A stretch of DNA of 64,000 nt, taken from assembly GCF_002355435.1 (NCBI RefSeq), contig NZ_AP017313.1:1116001-1180000 (forward strand), written 5' to 3'. This document shows positions 16,211 through 24,161 of the stretch, one piece after another. Under the pieces are notes generated by a model that was not told where the DNA came from, made no database searches, and saw only the letters and a list, made by a program, of their open reading frames with translations. A program made the translations under genes and the position numbers. The DNA is from Mucilaginibacter gotjawali. GTDB taxonomy: Bacteria; Bacteroidota; Bacteroidia; Sphingobacteriales; Sphingobacteriaceae. The stretch's first letter is position 1, and every line of letters begins with the position of its first letter.

Positions 16211-16504
16211 ATGAAAAAAGCAGAAATTTATAAGCTGATGGACTTGATAGAAGATGTCAAGAAACTAGATGAGTTGATTTCACTTCATCGGCAGGCTGAT
16301 ACATCCGATTTTATGATCAGTCAATATGAAGCAAAAAAAACTAAATTAATGGGAATACTTATAGATGAATTAGCTTCTCCTCCTGTTCAATCTACTCAAA
16401 GCTATTTGCTAATTAAAATGCTTTTAAACAAATACTATCCTGCTAAATCGGAATTGGATTACATTGTTGACAGCGATATCAGCAAATTAGCTGCGGCTAT
16501 TTAA
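16211..16504 (+). CDS. Small helical protein paired with the nucleotidyltransferase-fold gene
   Basis: 97 residues, not recognised. The sequence is strongly helical and charged (MKKAEIYKLMDLIEDVKKLD, ISQYEAKKTKLMGILIDELA), with heptad-like hydrophobic spacing over residues 1-55 that suggests a short coiled coil or helical bundle. It starts 10 bases after its partner's stop, so the two are almost certainly co-transcribed. It has no signal peptide, membrane segment or known motif. If the pair works like other nucleotidyltransferase modules, this would be the partner or substrate. This is a hypothesis from context only. Confidence 0.6.
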   Translation: MKKAEIYKLMDLIEDVKKLDELISLHRQADTSDFMISQYEAKKTKLMGILIDELASPPVQSTQSYLLIKMLLNKYYPAKSELDYIVDSDISKLAAAI

Positions 16505-16550
16505 CTATTCACCTTTTAATTGGGTGCGGGCATTGCGGTATGTCGTTTAT

Positions 16551-16598
16551 ATCCGTCCGTTCGTTTTTTGGTGAGACAAAAAATAAACAAACGGACGC
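16551..16598. repeat. CGTCCG-family palindromic repeat, copy E
   Basis: Starts ATCCGTCCGTTCGTTTTTTG and ends ATAAACAAACGGACGC. It matches copy D over nearly its full length in the same orientation, with 4 extra bases in the left arm. It lies 12 bases past the stop of the next minus-strand gene. Confidence 0.82.
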
Positions 16599-16610
16599 TT
16601 TTTGAAACAC

Positions 16611-17078
16611 TCAGAAACAAAAATTCAGATCGCTTTTCTTCATCCCGAAATGCTCAAAGCTAAAGTCATCAAACTTAATAAAGCTTTTATCGCGGTAGTA
16701 AAGAAACACCTTGCCGCTGTGATTAACATTTACGGCTACGGAATCCACCGGGCCAAAGGTTTTATCCAGGTGGCCGGCAGCGAAGGTAGCTATACCGTCC
16801 TTTATTTTGATGGCATCGTCGTCATTGTAAACGCTGAAATCCTTTACACCGGCCGAATCCAGTTTTACGCATACCTGGTAGCATTTGCTCTTCATAAATT
16901 CATAGAACCGGACATGTATTACCTTGCCCTTAAACACTAAATTACCAAATTCAGCCTGCCTGGTTTTGTGCAGCTCAGCTTTATTAAGGGCATTGATATA
17001 AGTGGATACCCCCATGCTGATCACAAACAGGGCGATTACCCCCATCAACTGGTAAATTTTTTGTTCCTGGATTTTCAT
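16611..17078 (-). CDS. Single-pass membrane protein of unknown function
   Basis: 155 residues from ATG 17078. An upstream in-frame start at 17150 would add 24 residues but destroys the usual short basic N terminus, so the internal ATG is preferred. One transmembrane segment is at about residues 11-27 (LMGVIALFVISMGVSTY). A soluble, probably extracytoplasmic beta-rich domain follows (GNLVFKGKVIHVRFYEF, GKVFLYYRDKSFIKFDDF). No family was recognised. It lies between repeat E and the M16 peptidase terminator. Confidence 0.6.
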   Translation of the reverse strand: MKIQEQKIYQLMGVIALFVISMGVSTYINALNKAELHKTRQAEFGNLVFKGKVIHVRFYEFMKSKCYQVCVKLDSAGVKDFSVYNDDDAIKIKDGIATFAAGHLDKTFGPVDSVAVNVNHSGKVFLYYRDKSFIKFDDFSFEHFGMKKSDLNFCF

Positions 17079-17148
17079 TTGCCAAATATAATTAATCTGC
17101 TGAATGACAGATTTAATAATAAATGACAAAAAGGTAAAAACAAGCCCC

Positions 17149-17175
17149 AAAAAAAAGAGCCTGCCTAAGCAAGCT
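17149..17175 (-). terminator. Rho-independent terminator of the M16 peptidase operon
   Basis: On the minus strand AGCTTGC - TTAG - GCAGGCT (one T-G wobble), followed by an uninterrupted run of T (plus-strand A at 17149-17156). It lies 24 bases past the stop at 17199. Confidence 0.75.
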
Positions 17176-17198
17176 CCTTCGCATTATGATAGGGTGGT

Positions 17199-18626
17199 TT
17201 ATTGCTTTACAGCGGGTGCGGCAACCGGTGCGGCATATTTATCAAACATGTTTACCGGGATGCCGGTTTTCTTTAAGCCATCAGTTATTTGCCCGGCGCT
17301 GCCCACTACTACAATGCGCAGGTTATCGCCCAGCATGTATTTTTGTGCTACGCGCAACACATCATCAACCGTTACGGCGTTCACCTTTTGCAGGTAGGTT
17401 TTGTAAAAATCCTTAGGCAGGTTATAGATGAGGATATTGCTGGCGAAGGTTGCTGTACGTGCCGGGTCCTCCAACCCGCGGGCAAAGGAGCCTGCGTAAA
17501 GGGCCTTGGCATTTTTCAGCTCCTCGTCGCTTACCTTTTCGCTGCGCATTTTTTTGATCTCGGCTAAAAACTCGTTAACGGCGCTGTCGGTTTTAGCGTT
17601 GCGTACCGATGCACTGGCATCAAACAGCCCCTGCAGGCGGCTCGCCCCAAGTGATGAATAGGCGCCATAAGTAAAGCTGTGCTTTTCGCGCAGGTTCATA
17701 AACAGGCGGCTTTGCGCGCCACCACCCAAAATGTAATTGGCTATCAGCGCCGGAAAATAATCCGGGCTGTTCATTTTCAGGCTGGTCAGGTTAACTATAT
17801 GGATCTCTGACTGCACAGCCGTAGGTACATCCACCAGGTCGATCTCGGTCTTAGCTGCGTTAGGGGCATCGGCTATCTTTTCCAATGTTAATTTTGCGCC
17901 CTGCCAGCTGCCTAAAACCTTTGCCGCCAGCAGTTGGGCATCGGCAGGTTTAATATCGCCGGTAATGGTTAAATAGCCCCTTGATGGCGTAATATATTTG
18001 GCATAAAAGTTTTTTACGTCCTGTAGAGTTAATTTCTGGATGCTTTCTTCGGTCTCAAACTCCCCGTCAGGGTGGTTTTTGCCGTAAGCCAGGGCATTGG
18101 TTACCCTGCCTGCAATGGCCTTGGCACTGCGGGCCTGCGCCTTTAAGCTGGTCAGCTCCTGCGATTTCAGTTTATCAAACGACTCCTGGGTAAAGGCCGG
18201 TTCTTTTAAACCCAAACCCATCAACCCAAAAGCCTTTTTAAAATAACGGGTAAGTGATGAAGCGTAACCGCCGTTCCAGCTCAGGCTAACGTTGGCGCCC
18301 AGTTTATCAACGGCTTCGTCAAACGCTGCTTTGGGCATACTTTTAGTACCCTCGTTCAGCATACTGCCCATCAGGTTCAATACGCCTGCTTTTTCTCCTT
18401 CGGTAACCGCGTTGGCATCTATCAGGTAATTGGCTGTAACTTTTGGCAGGCGATGGTCCTCAACCACCAAAACGGTAATGCCGTTGGCCAGTTTATAAAT
18501 AACCGGGTCTTTTATTTTTAATACCGGCGCAGGCCCAGGGGTGGGTTCCTTGGCGCGGTTAATGTTTTGCGCCTGTGTGTATTGTATAAACAATGCCCCG
18601 ACGGCTATCAATATCAATTTCTTCAT
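17199..18626 (-). CDS. M16-family peptidase-like subunit without the zinc site
   Basis: 475 residues with a signal peptide (MKKLILIAVGALFIQYTQAQ) and two M16 domains. The first domain has NLMGSMLNEGT where catalytic members have H-x-x-E-H, so this is the inactive partner. The second keeps the substrate-binding R...Y pair of the M16B subfamily (MNLREKHSFTYGAYS). It is expected in the periplasm as a heterodimer with the upstream gene product. It starts 23 bases after that gene's stop, so the pair is an operon. Confidence 0.9.
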   Translation of the reverse strand: MKKLILIAVGALFIQYTQAQNINRAKEPTPGPAPVLKIKDPVIYKLANGITVLVVEDHRLPKVTANYLIDANAVTEGEKAGVLNLMGSMLNEGTKSMPKAAFDEAVDKLGANVSLSWNGGYASSLTRYFKKAFGLMGLGLKEPAFTQESFDKLKSQELTSLKAQARSAKAIAGRVTNALAYGKNHPDGEFETEESIQKLTLQDVKNFYAKYITPSRGYLTITGDIKPADAQLLAAKVLGSWQGAKLTLEKIADAPNAAKTEIDLVDVPTAVQSEIHIVNLTSLKMNSPDYFPALIANYILGGGAQSRLFMNLREKHSFTYGAYSSLGASRLQGLFDASASVRNAKTDSAVNEFLAEIKKMRSEKVSDEELKNAKALYAGSFARGLEDPARTATFASNILIYNLPKDFYKTYLQKVNAVTVDDVLRVAQKYMLGDNLRIVVVGSAGQITDGLKKTGIPVNMFDKYAAPVAAPAVKQ

Positions 18627-18649
18627 GGTGTTTTTTCGTAATAGGTTTA

Positions 18650-19984
18650 TTATTTAGCTTTTGCCTTACCGGGTAAATAATACAATTCAAGGCGCTGGTT
18701 GGCATCCAGGTATTTTTTTGCCGCATCCCTTATGTCTTCCCTGGTGATGGATTTATACACCGCCAGTTCCTCATTTAGTTCGTTGGTGTTTTTATGATAA
18801 AAAGTATAACCGGTGGCCAGGCTTTCAGCAATGCCTATCTGGCGGCTGTTGGCATTTACATAGTTGTCTTCCATCTGGTTTTCCAGTTTATCATAATCTT
18901 CCTGGCTTATCAGGTCGGTTTGCAGCTTAACTATTTCCTCGTTCATGTCCTTTAACAATGCAGCAGGGGTAGCGTTGTTATTGGGCAATGCGCCGACGAT
19001 GTACATACCATAATCTTCCAGCCCGATATTAAAGGCAAGCACCTGCAGGGCGTCTTTCTTTTCGTCCACCATTTTTTTATACAGTTTGGAGGATCCGCCG
19101 GTTGACAATATGCTGCTGATCATCTGCATCACTTTGGCATCCCTGGTATTGCGGCCGGGCACACGGTAAGCTTCCAGTATCAGCGGGATCTGGATATTGG
19201 CATCATAAAAAGTGTCAATAATAGGTTTGGTTATCGGCGCCTCTTCTATTTTATGGTAAACTACTGCAGGGCCACCCGGTATAGGGCCAAAATAACTGCT
19301 GATGAGTGCCTTTGTTTTTATCGGGTCGATGTCGCCGGCAATGGTGAGCACCGCGTTGTTGGGTACGTAATATTGTTTAAAAAACTGTTTAAATTCATCC
19401 AGTTTGGCAGCATCAATATCCTTCATCTCGCCGATAACGCCGTTTTTGTAGGGGTGGGCGGCAAACAGGTCGCGGGCAACTACGTTGCTGAAGTTACCAT
19501 AGGGGCGGTTATCAAAGCTCTGGCGGCGTTCCTCTTTCACCACTTCGTCCTGTATTTTTACGCCGATATCGTTAATTACGGGGTGCATCATGCGTTCGCT
19601 TTCCAGCCAAAGCCCTGTTTCCAGGTAGTTACTTGGAAAAACCTCGAAATAAAAGGTACGGTCCTGCGTGGTATTAGCGTTATTGGTGCCGCCATTGGCC
19701 GAAACGATCTTCATAAACTGGCCACGTTTAATGTTATCGCTGCCTTCAAACAGCAGGTGCTCAAAAAAATGCGCGAAGCCGGTACGGCCAGCCACTTCGT
19801 TTTTTGATCCTACGTGGTACATTACCGATACCGCTACCACAGGTGCATGGTGGTCGGTATGCAAAATTACGTGCAATCCGTTAGGGAGGTCGTATTCGGT
19901 GAAGTCAACTTTTTGCGCCCTGGCGCTTAAGCTTATAAACGCCGCAGCAGTTAGAACGCACCATACTTTTTTTCGTATTTGCAT
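18650..19984 (-). CDS. M16-family zinc metallopeptidase, catalytic subunit
   Basis: 444 residues, exported (signal MQIRKKVWCVLTAAAFISLSARAQ). The inverted zinc motif H72-F-F-E75-H76 lies in FAHFFEHLLFEGSDNIKRG. The distal zinc-ligand Glu is at about 151/152 (DEVVKEERRQSF). M16B enzymes such as processing-peptidase relatives degrade or process peptides inside a closed chamber and typically need a non-catalytic partner, here encoded directly downstream. The peptide substrate is unknown. Confidence 0.93.
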   Translation of the reverse strand: MQIRKKVWCVLTAAAFISLSARAQKVDFTEYDLPNGLHVILHTDHHAPVVAVSVMYHVGSKNEVAGRTGFAHFFEHLLFEGSDNIKRGQFMKIVSANGGTNNANTTQDRTFYFEVFPSNYLETGLWLESERMMHPVINDIGVKIQDEVVKEERRQSFDNRPYGNFSNVVARDLFAAHPYKNGVIGEMKDIDAAKLDEFKQFFKQYYVPNNAVLTIAGDIDPIKTKALISSYFGPIPGGPAVVYHKIEEAPITKPIIDTFYDANIQIPLILEAYRVPGRNTRDAKVMQMISSILSTGGSSKLYKKMVDEKKDALQVLAFNIGLEDYGMYIVGALPNNNATPAALLKDMNEEIVKLQTDLISQEDYDKLENQMEDNYVNANSRQIGIAESLATGYTFYHKNTNELNEELAVYKSITREDIRDAAKKYLDANQRLELYYLPGKAKAK

Positions 19985-20124
19985 AAAGATTTAAGATTTT
20001 AAGGCTAAATTAAGATTTTAGTTTGAAAATTGCGCAGAAAGCGAAAGTTAAGTTATGTTAATTTTTATCCGCAATTAGCAGCAAGAATTTAATAAATGTA
20101 AATTTAAACAGCCAATGCAATAAA

Positions 20125-20517
20125 ATGACGATACCCGAATTTTTAGCCGCTTTGCCGGCCGACAGGCAGGAATTGATGAACAGCCTTCACGAGGCAATTG
20201 TTGCGAACGACCCGAAAGTGACCTGCTCCATTAAACCGATGATGGGCAAAGAAATGATCATGTACGAGGAGGGCCATTATATGAAATACGCACTGGCCAG
20301 CGTAAAAAGTCATATGTCGCTGCATTGTATGCCCATTTATATGAATGCGGCTTTCCATACCAAATATACGCCGCTGTTGCCTGCCGCCAAATTTCAAAAG
20401 GGTTGTATCAATTTTACAAGCGCCGACGACATGCCGGTTGCCATTGTTGCCGCCCTGATTGCTGATTGCGCGCCCGTCAATATCCCGGCAATGCTGGAGA
20501 ACAGGAAAAAGAAATAA
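20125..20517 (+). CDS. DUF1801-like (YdhG-type) small protein
   Basis: 130 residues. The pattern FLAALPADRQELMNSLHEAI, then CSIKPMMGKEMIMY, GHYMKYALASVKSHMSLHC and PAAKFQKGCINFTS is that of the DUF1801/YdhG fold (a frataxin-like alpha-beta sandwich of unknown function). It is cytoplasmic, with no catalytic residues known. It is preceded by 140 bases without a gene that separate it from the divergent M16 operon. Confidence 0.7.
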   Translation: MTIPEFLAALPADRQELMNSLHEAIVANDPKVTCSIKPMMGKEMIMYEEGHYMKYALASVKSHMSLHCMPIYMNAAFHTKYTPLLPAAKFQKGCINFTSADDMPVAIVAALIADCAPVNIPAMLENRKKK

Positions 20518-20686
20518 AGATTAATTTGAATATAATGAGCATGATGGATGCTTTTTTCTTAAGTACTGCGTCTTCCCCTGGCGTATCGCAGGGCACGGAC
20601 GCTGCCTTAACGATAGCTTTTTGTTTCCTTGGTTTTTATGAATAAACACCTATCTTGCAATAAATTACCTTCGCAATTTACGCTTC

Positions 20687-21391
20687 ATGGAATCCGGTTA
20701 CAAAAATGTCAGCCTGCTGTTTATTGTTATTTTCGGCATTGTTTTTTTGGGTTTTTTTAAAACCTATTTCGGGCTGTTCCCCTCGTTCAACAATGTAACC
20801 CTTATTCAGCATATCCATGGCCTGATGTTTACCACCTGGTTTGTGCTGCTATTTGTTCAGCCGCTGCTCATCCGTTACGGCAAGTACAAGGCGCACCGCA
20901 TCATAGGCAGGTTTACGTACCTGCTGGTGCCCTGCATTCTTATTTCCATTCATTTTATTGCCCGCGAGGCGTATTTAAACGCAGTTGCAGCCCATAAACC
21001 CCAACCGGCCATTCTTGCAGGGATGTACTTTCCCACTTACCAGATCTTTGATTTTTTTGTGCTGTATGTGCTGGCCGTTGCCAACAAACACCGCACACCC
21101 TACCACATGCGTTATATGATCGCCACTTCGCTTGCCATTCTTGGGGCTGGTTTGCGGCGGGCCTTTGCACATGTTTTCGGCATGAGTGGTGCAGAAGCCG
21201 TGTTATACGGCTTTTTGGTACCCGACCTGATCCTTGCCGGACTTATTGTGTATGATAAGGTTAAAGGTCAAAACAGCCGGGCCTATGTTATCGCCCTTAT
21301 TGTTTTAGCCATATCCCATTACAGCTATTATTTCCTTCCCGAATCTGCATTATGGCAGTCTGTTGCAGCGTATTTTGTGAGATTTTTTTAA
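20687..21391 (+). CDS. Multi-pass inner-membrane protein, family not recognised
   Basis: 234 residues with about seven hydrophobic segments. The first is residues 9-28 (LLFIVIFGIVFLGFFKTYFG) and the last is about 196-213 (YVIALIVLAISHYSYYF). Several histidines sit at membrane edges (IQHIHGLMFTTW, YKAHRIIGRFTY, ILISIHFIAREA, YHMRYM), which could indicate haem or metal binding, but no known motif is complete. It is a single gene. The candidate structured RNA described at 21416 lies just downstream. Confidence 0.65.
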   Translation: MESGYKNVSLLFIVIFGIVFLGFFKTYFGLFPSFNNVTLIQHIHGLMFTTWFVLLFVQPLLIRYGKYKAHRIIGRFTYLLVPCILISIHFIAREAYLNAVAAHKPQPAILAGMYFPTYQIFDFFVLYVLAVANKHRTPYHMRYMIATSLAILGAGLRRAFAHVFGMSGAEAVLYGFLVPDLILAGLIVYDKVKGQNSRAYVIALIVLAISHYSYYFLPESALWQSVAAYFVRFF

Positions 21392-21415
21392 TTGAAATAC
21401 CTCGCCTAAACCTGG

Positions 21416-21609
21416 TTTGTCATTAAGCTAAGTGTAACCGGTTTTGATAATAAATTTCATGCTTTCCGTTTCGGCAGGGCCCCTTTACCGGAAACCCTGC
21501 GAAGCCGGAAAGTTTACCGCTTGCCCCTGATAGCGCATCAGGCTGGTAAATATCGTTTCTCAGATATTTGCAACTAGTGAGTTGCGCAAATATTTTTGTT
21601 TTTTTTCAA
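21416..21609 (+). ncRNA. Candidate structured small RNA ending in an intrinsic terminator
   Basis: Promoter-like TTTG (21416-21419), 19 bases, then GTTTTG at the -7 position (TTTG 21443-21446, lacking the TA). Next is a nested hairpin: outer CTTTCCG (21462-21468) with CGGAAAG (21506-21512), inner GCAGGG (21474-21479) with CCCTGC (21495-21500). CCTGAT/ATCAGG form a second small hairpin. The end is GATATTTGCAAC against GTTGCGCAAATAT, followed by TTTTGTTTTTTTT. The predicted RNA is about 155 bases. The family is not recognised. The rest of the 413-base gap to 21805 shows nothing further. Confidence 0.35.
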
Positions 21610-21805
21610 GGCTAACAACAGGATATGAATTATACCCAATAACGACAGCTATTTGATTACAAATAATCAATTTTAAAAACATAAAACGCTATTATCGCCT
21701 ATAGTTTTACAGGCTGTTTTTTGGGGTACCCGATTGTTTTAAAAACACCAGTCTCAATAAACAAACTAACACCGTTCCACAATCCAATCACTACCTCCCC
21801 CACAA

Positions 21806-23416
21806 CTATTCGTACCCCGTACCATGGCAGCGGTAACAGGTTTGGTAAACCCTGGCAATGGTTGTGCTGCTGCTATTTGACCAGTCTTCGAGCCTGGATG
21901 TTTGGCCTGACCCAAAACATACTGAACAGGTGGTACGGATCCGTTGCACCTTACGTGTTACCGGGGCCGTATTGTTGCCGGTTTGGCTGTTGTTCTGCCG
22001 CGCTTGCTCCTGCCGGTCAAATTCTTCGAGCGATACGCCGGGGCCGTCTACAATTCTTATGGCATCAGCCGCTGCAATAGGCCAGTAAATGGTGTATAAC
22101 CAGGCGGGCCCGTCGGCTTTAAAGGGATAGGTTTTGGCTTTTTTATTGCGTACGCTGTAATATTTGCCGTCGCAATCAAAGGGGCTGTCTTTATCATCGT
22201 TTTTAAACATGCCTTCAATCACATCGTGGGTGCCCTTAGGTGTAAAAGTAACCGTGGCTGTTGGCCGGCTCCAATCATTGCTGGTCCAGGTTCCGTTCAT
22301 ATAATCGCTGTAATGGATATAAGTGCGCTTACCTTCCTTTTGAACGTTATCCAGGTAACGGCCCGATAACACCGCAATGGTATCGCCATTGCCGGATGCA
22401 TCAAAAAAGCTCACTTTTGCATCGCCGTTTAAGGCGTCGTTGCTGAAAAAGCCATCCCACTCCACTACCGTAACCCAGGCTTTTTTGCCGGCATTCCACG
22501 TTTTTTTAAATGCGCGGCTTTTACCCTCTTTTTTATCATTGCTAAAGTTCCCTTCGTAACAAATGAGGTAGGGTTTATCGCCGCCTGTTGAATCCTTTGA
22601 AGATCCCTGTCCATTGCGTAAGCCATTAACGAAGTGCCCTTTATATTGCCACGAGTTTTTGCCGTCAGCGCTCTTCAGGTATGCAAGGCCGTCGCCGGTA
22701 TTGCAATTACCGCTTTTACAACCTTGTGCTACTGTCCTGTTTTTATTATCCGCAGTCGCTATGTTTTGGTCAACCGGCAGTAGTTGCAGGGCCTTGTTCA
22801 GGTATTCGCGGGTATATTCATCTTTGGGCGTCAGGGCAAGCGCTTTTCTAAACCAATCAACAGATTCACGGTATTTGCCCCTGTCAAGGTTTAGCCTCCC
22901 TAAAATATAGTACCAGGGCGCTTTATCTTTATCGGCATCCATTAATTTGGTGAACAGCGCCTGCGATTCGTCCCAGCGTTTTAAGGTGTAATAGCTAACT
23001 GCAATACCCCGGGTTGCGTCGGCATTACCGGGCGACAGTTCAAGCACTTTGTTAAAATTTTCAAGCGCTTCTGTGCTTTTATCCTGCGAATTATAGAAGT
23101 TGCCGAGTGTGAGATAAGCATCGATATACTGCGGATCGAGCTTTATGGCTTTTTTAAAATCGGCGATGGCATCATCGTATTTTTTCAGGTCGCGGTAGCA
23201 TTCTCCGCGTAGCAGGTAGGCTTCAGCGCAGTCGTCCATTCGCAAAGCCTTTTTTGCTTTTTCCATGTTCCAGTTATACATATTGGTGTCCCAGGCACGT
23301 GCAATTTCACCTCGCAACTCAGCCCGCAGTGCTGCAGCTTTTTCCTTAGTGGTTTGTGCAGAGGCCAGTAAGCCTGCCATTATAAAAAATAGAAAAGCAA
23401 ATATCCTGGTGGTCAT
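21806..23416 (-). CDS. Exported TPR - MORN-like - DnaJ-type zinc-finger protein
   Basis: 536 residues with a signal peptide (MTTRIFAFLFFIMAGLLASAQ). About residues 60-215 hold four to five TPR units (CAEAYLLRGECYRDLKKYDD, YIDAYLTLGNFYNSQDKSTE, ADATRGIAVSYYTLKRWDE, YYILGRLNLDRGKYRES). Residues from about 265 to 420 have MORN-like Y-x-G-x-F-x-N-G repeats (YKGHFVNGLRNGQGS, YEGNFSNDKKEGKS, WDGFFSNDALNGDA). The C terminus carries two CxxCxGxG-type knuckles, CSVCFGSG and CYRCHGTG, like half of the DnaJ zinc domain. This is a scaffold rather than an enzyme; partners are unknown. The start is the first ATG with a good signal peptide. Confidence 0.8.
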   Translation of the reverse strand: MTTRIFAFLFFIMAGLLASAQTTKEKAAALRAELRGEIARAWDTNMYNWNMEKAKKALRMDDCAEAYLLRGECYRDLKKYDDAIADFKKAIKLDPQYIDAYLTLGNFYNSQDKSTEALENFNKVLELSPGNADATRGIAVSYYTLKRWDESQALFTKLMDADKDKAPWYYILGRLNLDRGKYRESVDWFRKALALTPKDEYTREYLNKALQLLPVDQNIATADNKNRTVAQGCKSGNCNTGDGLAYLKSADGKNSWQYKGHFVNGLRNGQGSSKDSTGGDKPYLICYEGNFSNDKKEGKSRAFKKTWNAGKKAWVTVVEWDGFFSNDALNGDAKVSFFDASGNGDTIAVLSGRYLDNVQKEGKRTYIHYSDYMNGTWTSNDWSRPTATVTFTPKGTHDVIEGMFKNDDKDSPFDCDGKYYSVRNKKAKTYPFKADGPAWLYTIYWPIAAADAIRIVDGPGVSLEEFDRQEQARQNNSQTGNNTAPVTRKVQRIRTTCSVCFGSGQTSRLEDWSNSSSTTIARVYQTCYRCHGTGYE

Positions 23417-23594
23417 AGCATTAGGTGGTTAGTGGAAGTATAAACGTACCTATTTTGCAACAGGCGGTCAATACCCTTCAATACGTATATTTTTTTACGT
23501 AGCGTTACCCAAGATCCGCCTTCCCGACAAAAATTTGGAACATTTGCAACAAATTACAACATTTACCACTAAATTACAGCCCATTAATAAACCA

Positions 23595-24161
23595 ATGCCT
23601 CATATTCCCTTAGACGAGAACTTACCCGGTATTACCGGTTTGCTGAATTTTCGGCAGGATACCGCTTTACCTATCCGCCAACTGACACAAATTTTGCTTC
23701 GCGGAGAGTCAACACTGTCTGAAGGCGAGCGCGAACTGATCGCCACGGTAACCTCCTTTGGTAACCAGTGCAAGTTTTGCACCGCCGCACATACTGCCGC
23801 TGCCGATGCATTGCTGGGTGAACACGAAACCGCCGAAATGGTAAAACACGACCCGGAAAACGCGCCCGTAAGCCATAAGATGAAACAATTGCTGGAGGTG
23901 GCCCGCCGTGTGCAGGCCGATGCCCGCACCGTTAGCCCCGAACTTGTAGCCAAAGCCCGTGAAGCCGGCGCTACCGATATGGAACTGCACGATACTGTGC
24001 TGATTGCCGCGCTGTTTTGCCTGTATAACAAATATGTGGACGGGCTGGCAAGTGTTACCCCCACTGAACCGGCCTTTTATGATCGCCTGGCTAATATCCT
24101 CAAAAACAACGGCTACCTGCCATCGCCAAACAGGTATGCCAGCCTGAATGAAACTAAATAA
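23595..24161 (+). CDS. AhpD/carboxymuconolactone-decarboxylase-family peroxidase-like protein
   Basis: 188 residues from ATG 23595; an upstream TTG at 23535 adds only a non-conserved leader. The AhpD-like core has GERELIATVTSFGNQCKFCTAAHTAAADALLG with C59-x-x-C62 and H66, the proton-relay and redox centre of alkylhydroperoxidase-like proteins. The C-terminal half is helical (ATDMELHDTVLIAALFCLYN, then KYVDGLA). The expected role is peroxide reduction or a related redox reaction in the cytoplasm. The stop overlaps the start of the DUF3179 gene by 1 base (TAATG), so the two are translationally coupled. Confidence 0.85.
   Translation: MPHIPLDENLPGITGLLNFRQDTALPIRQLTQILLRGESTLSEGERELIATVTSFGNQCKFCTAAHTAAADALLGEHETAEMVKHDPENAPVSHKMKQLLEVARRVQADARTVSPELVAKAREAGATDMELHDTVLIAALFCLYNKYVDGLASVTPTEPAFYDRLANILKNNGYLPSPNRYASLNETK

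Noticed and set aside
14417-16598. Integron-like cassette array with attC sites
   Set aside because: The repeats lack GTTRRRY/RYYYAAC core sites, the genes between them point in both directions, and no tyrosine integrase is present. Only the repeat-separated layout is retained as a finding.
20535-20645. 36-codon open frame (MSMMDAFFLSTASSPG...) between the DUF1801 and membrane protein genes
   Set aside because: Too short, no similarity recognised, and no spacing or motif evidence beyond an ATG; kept as ordinary intergenic sequence.
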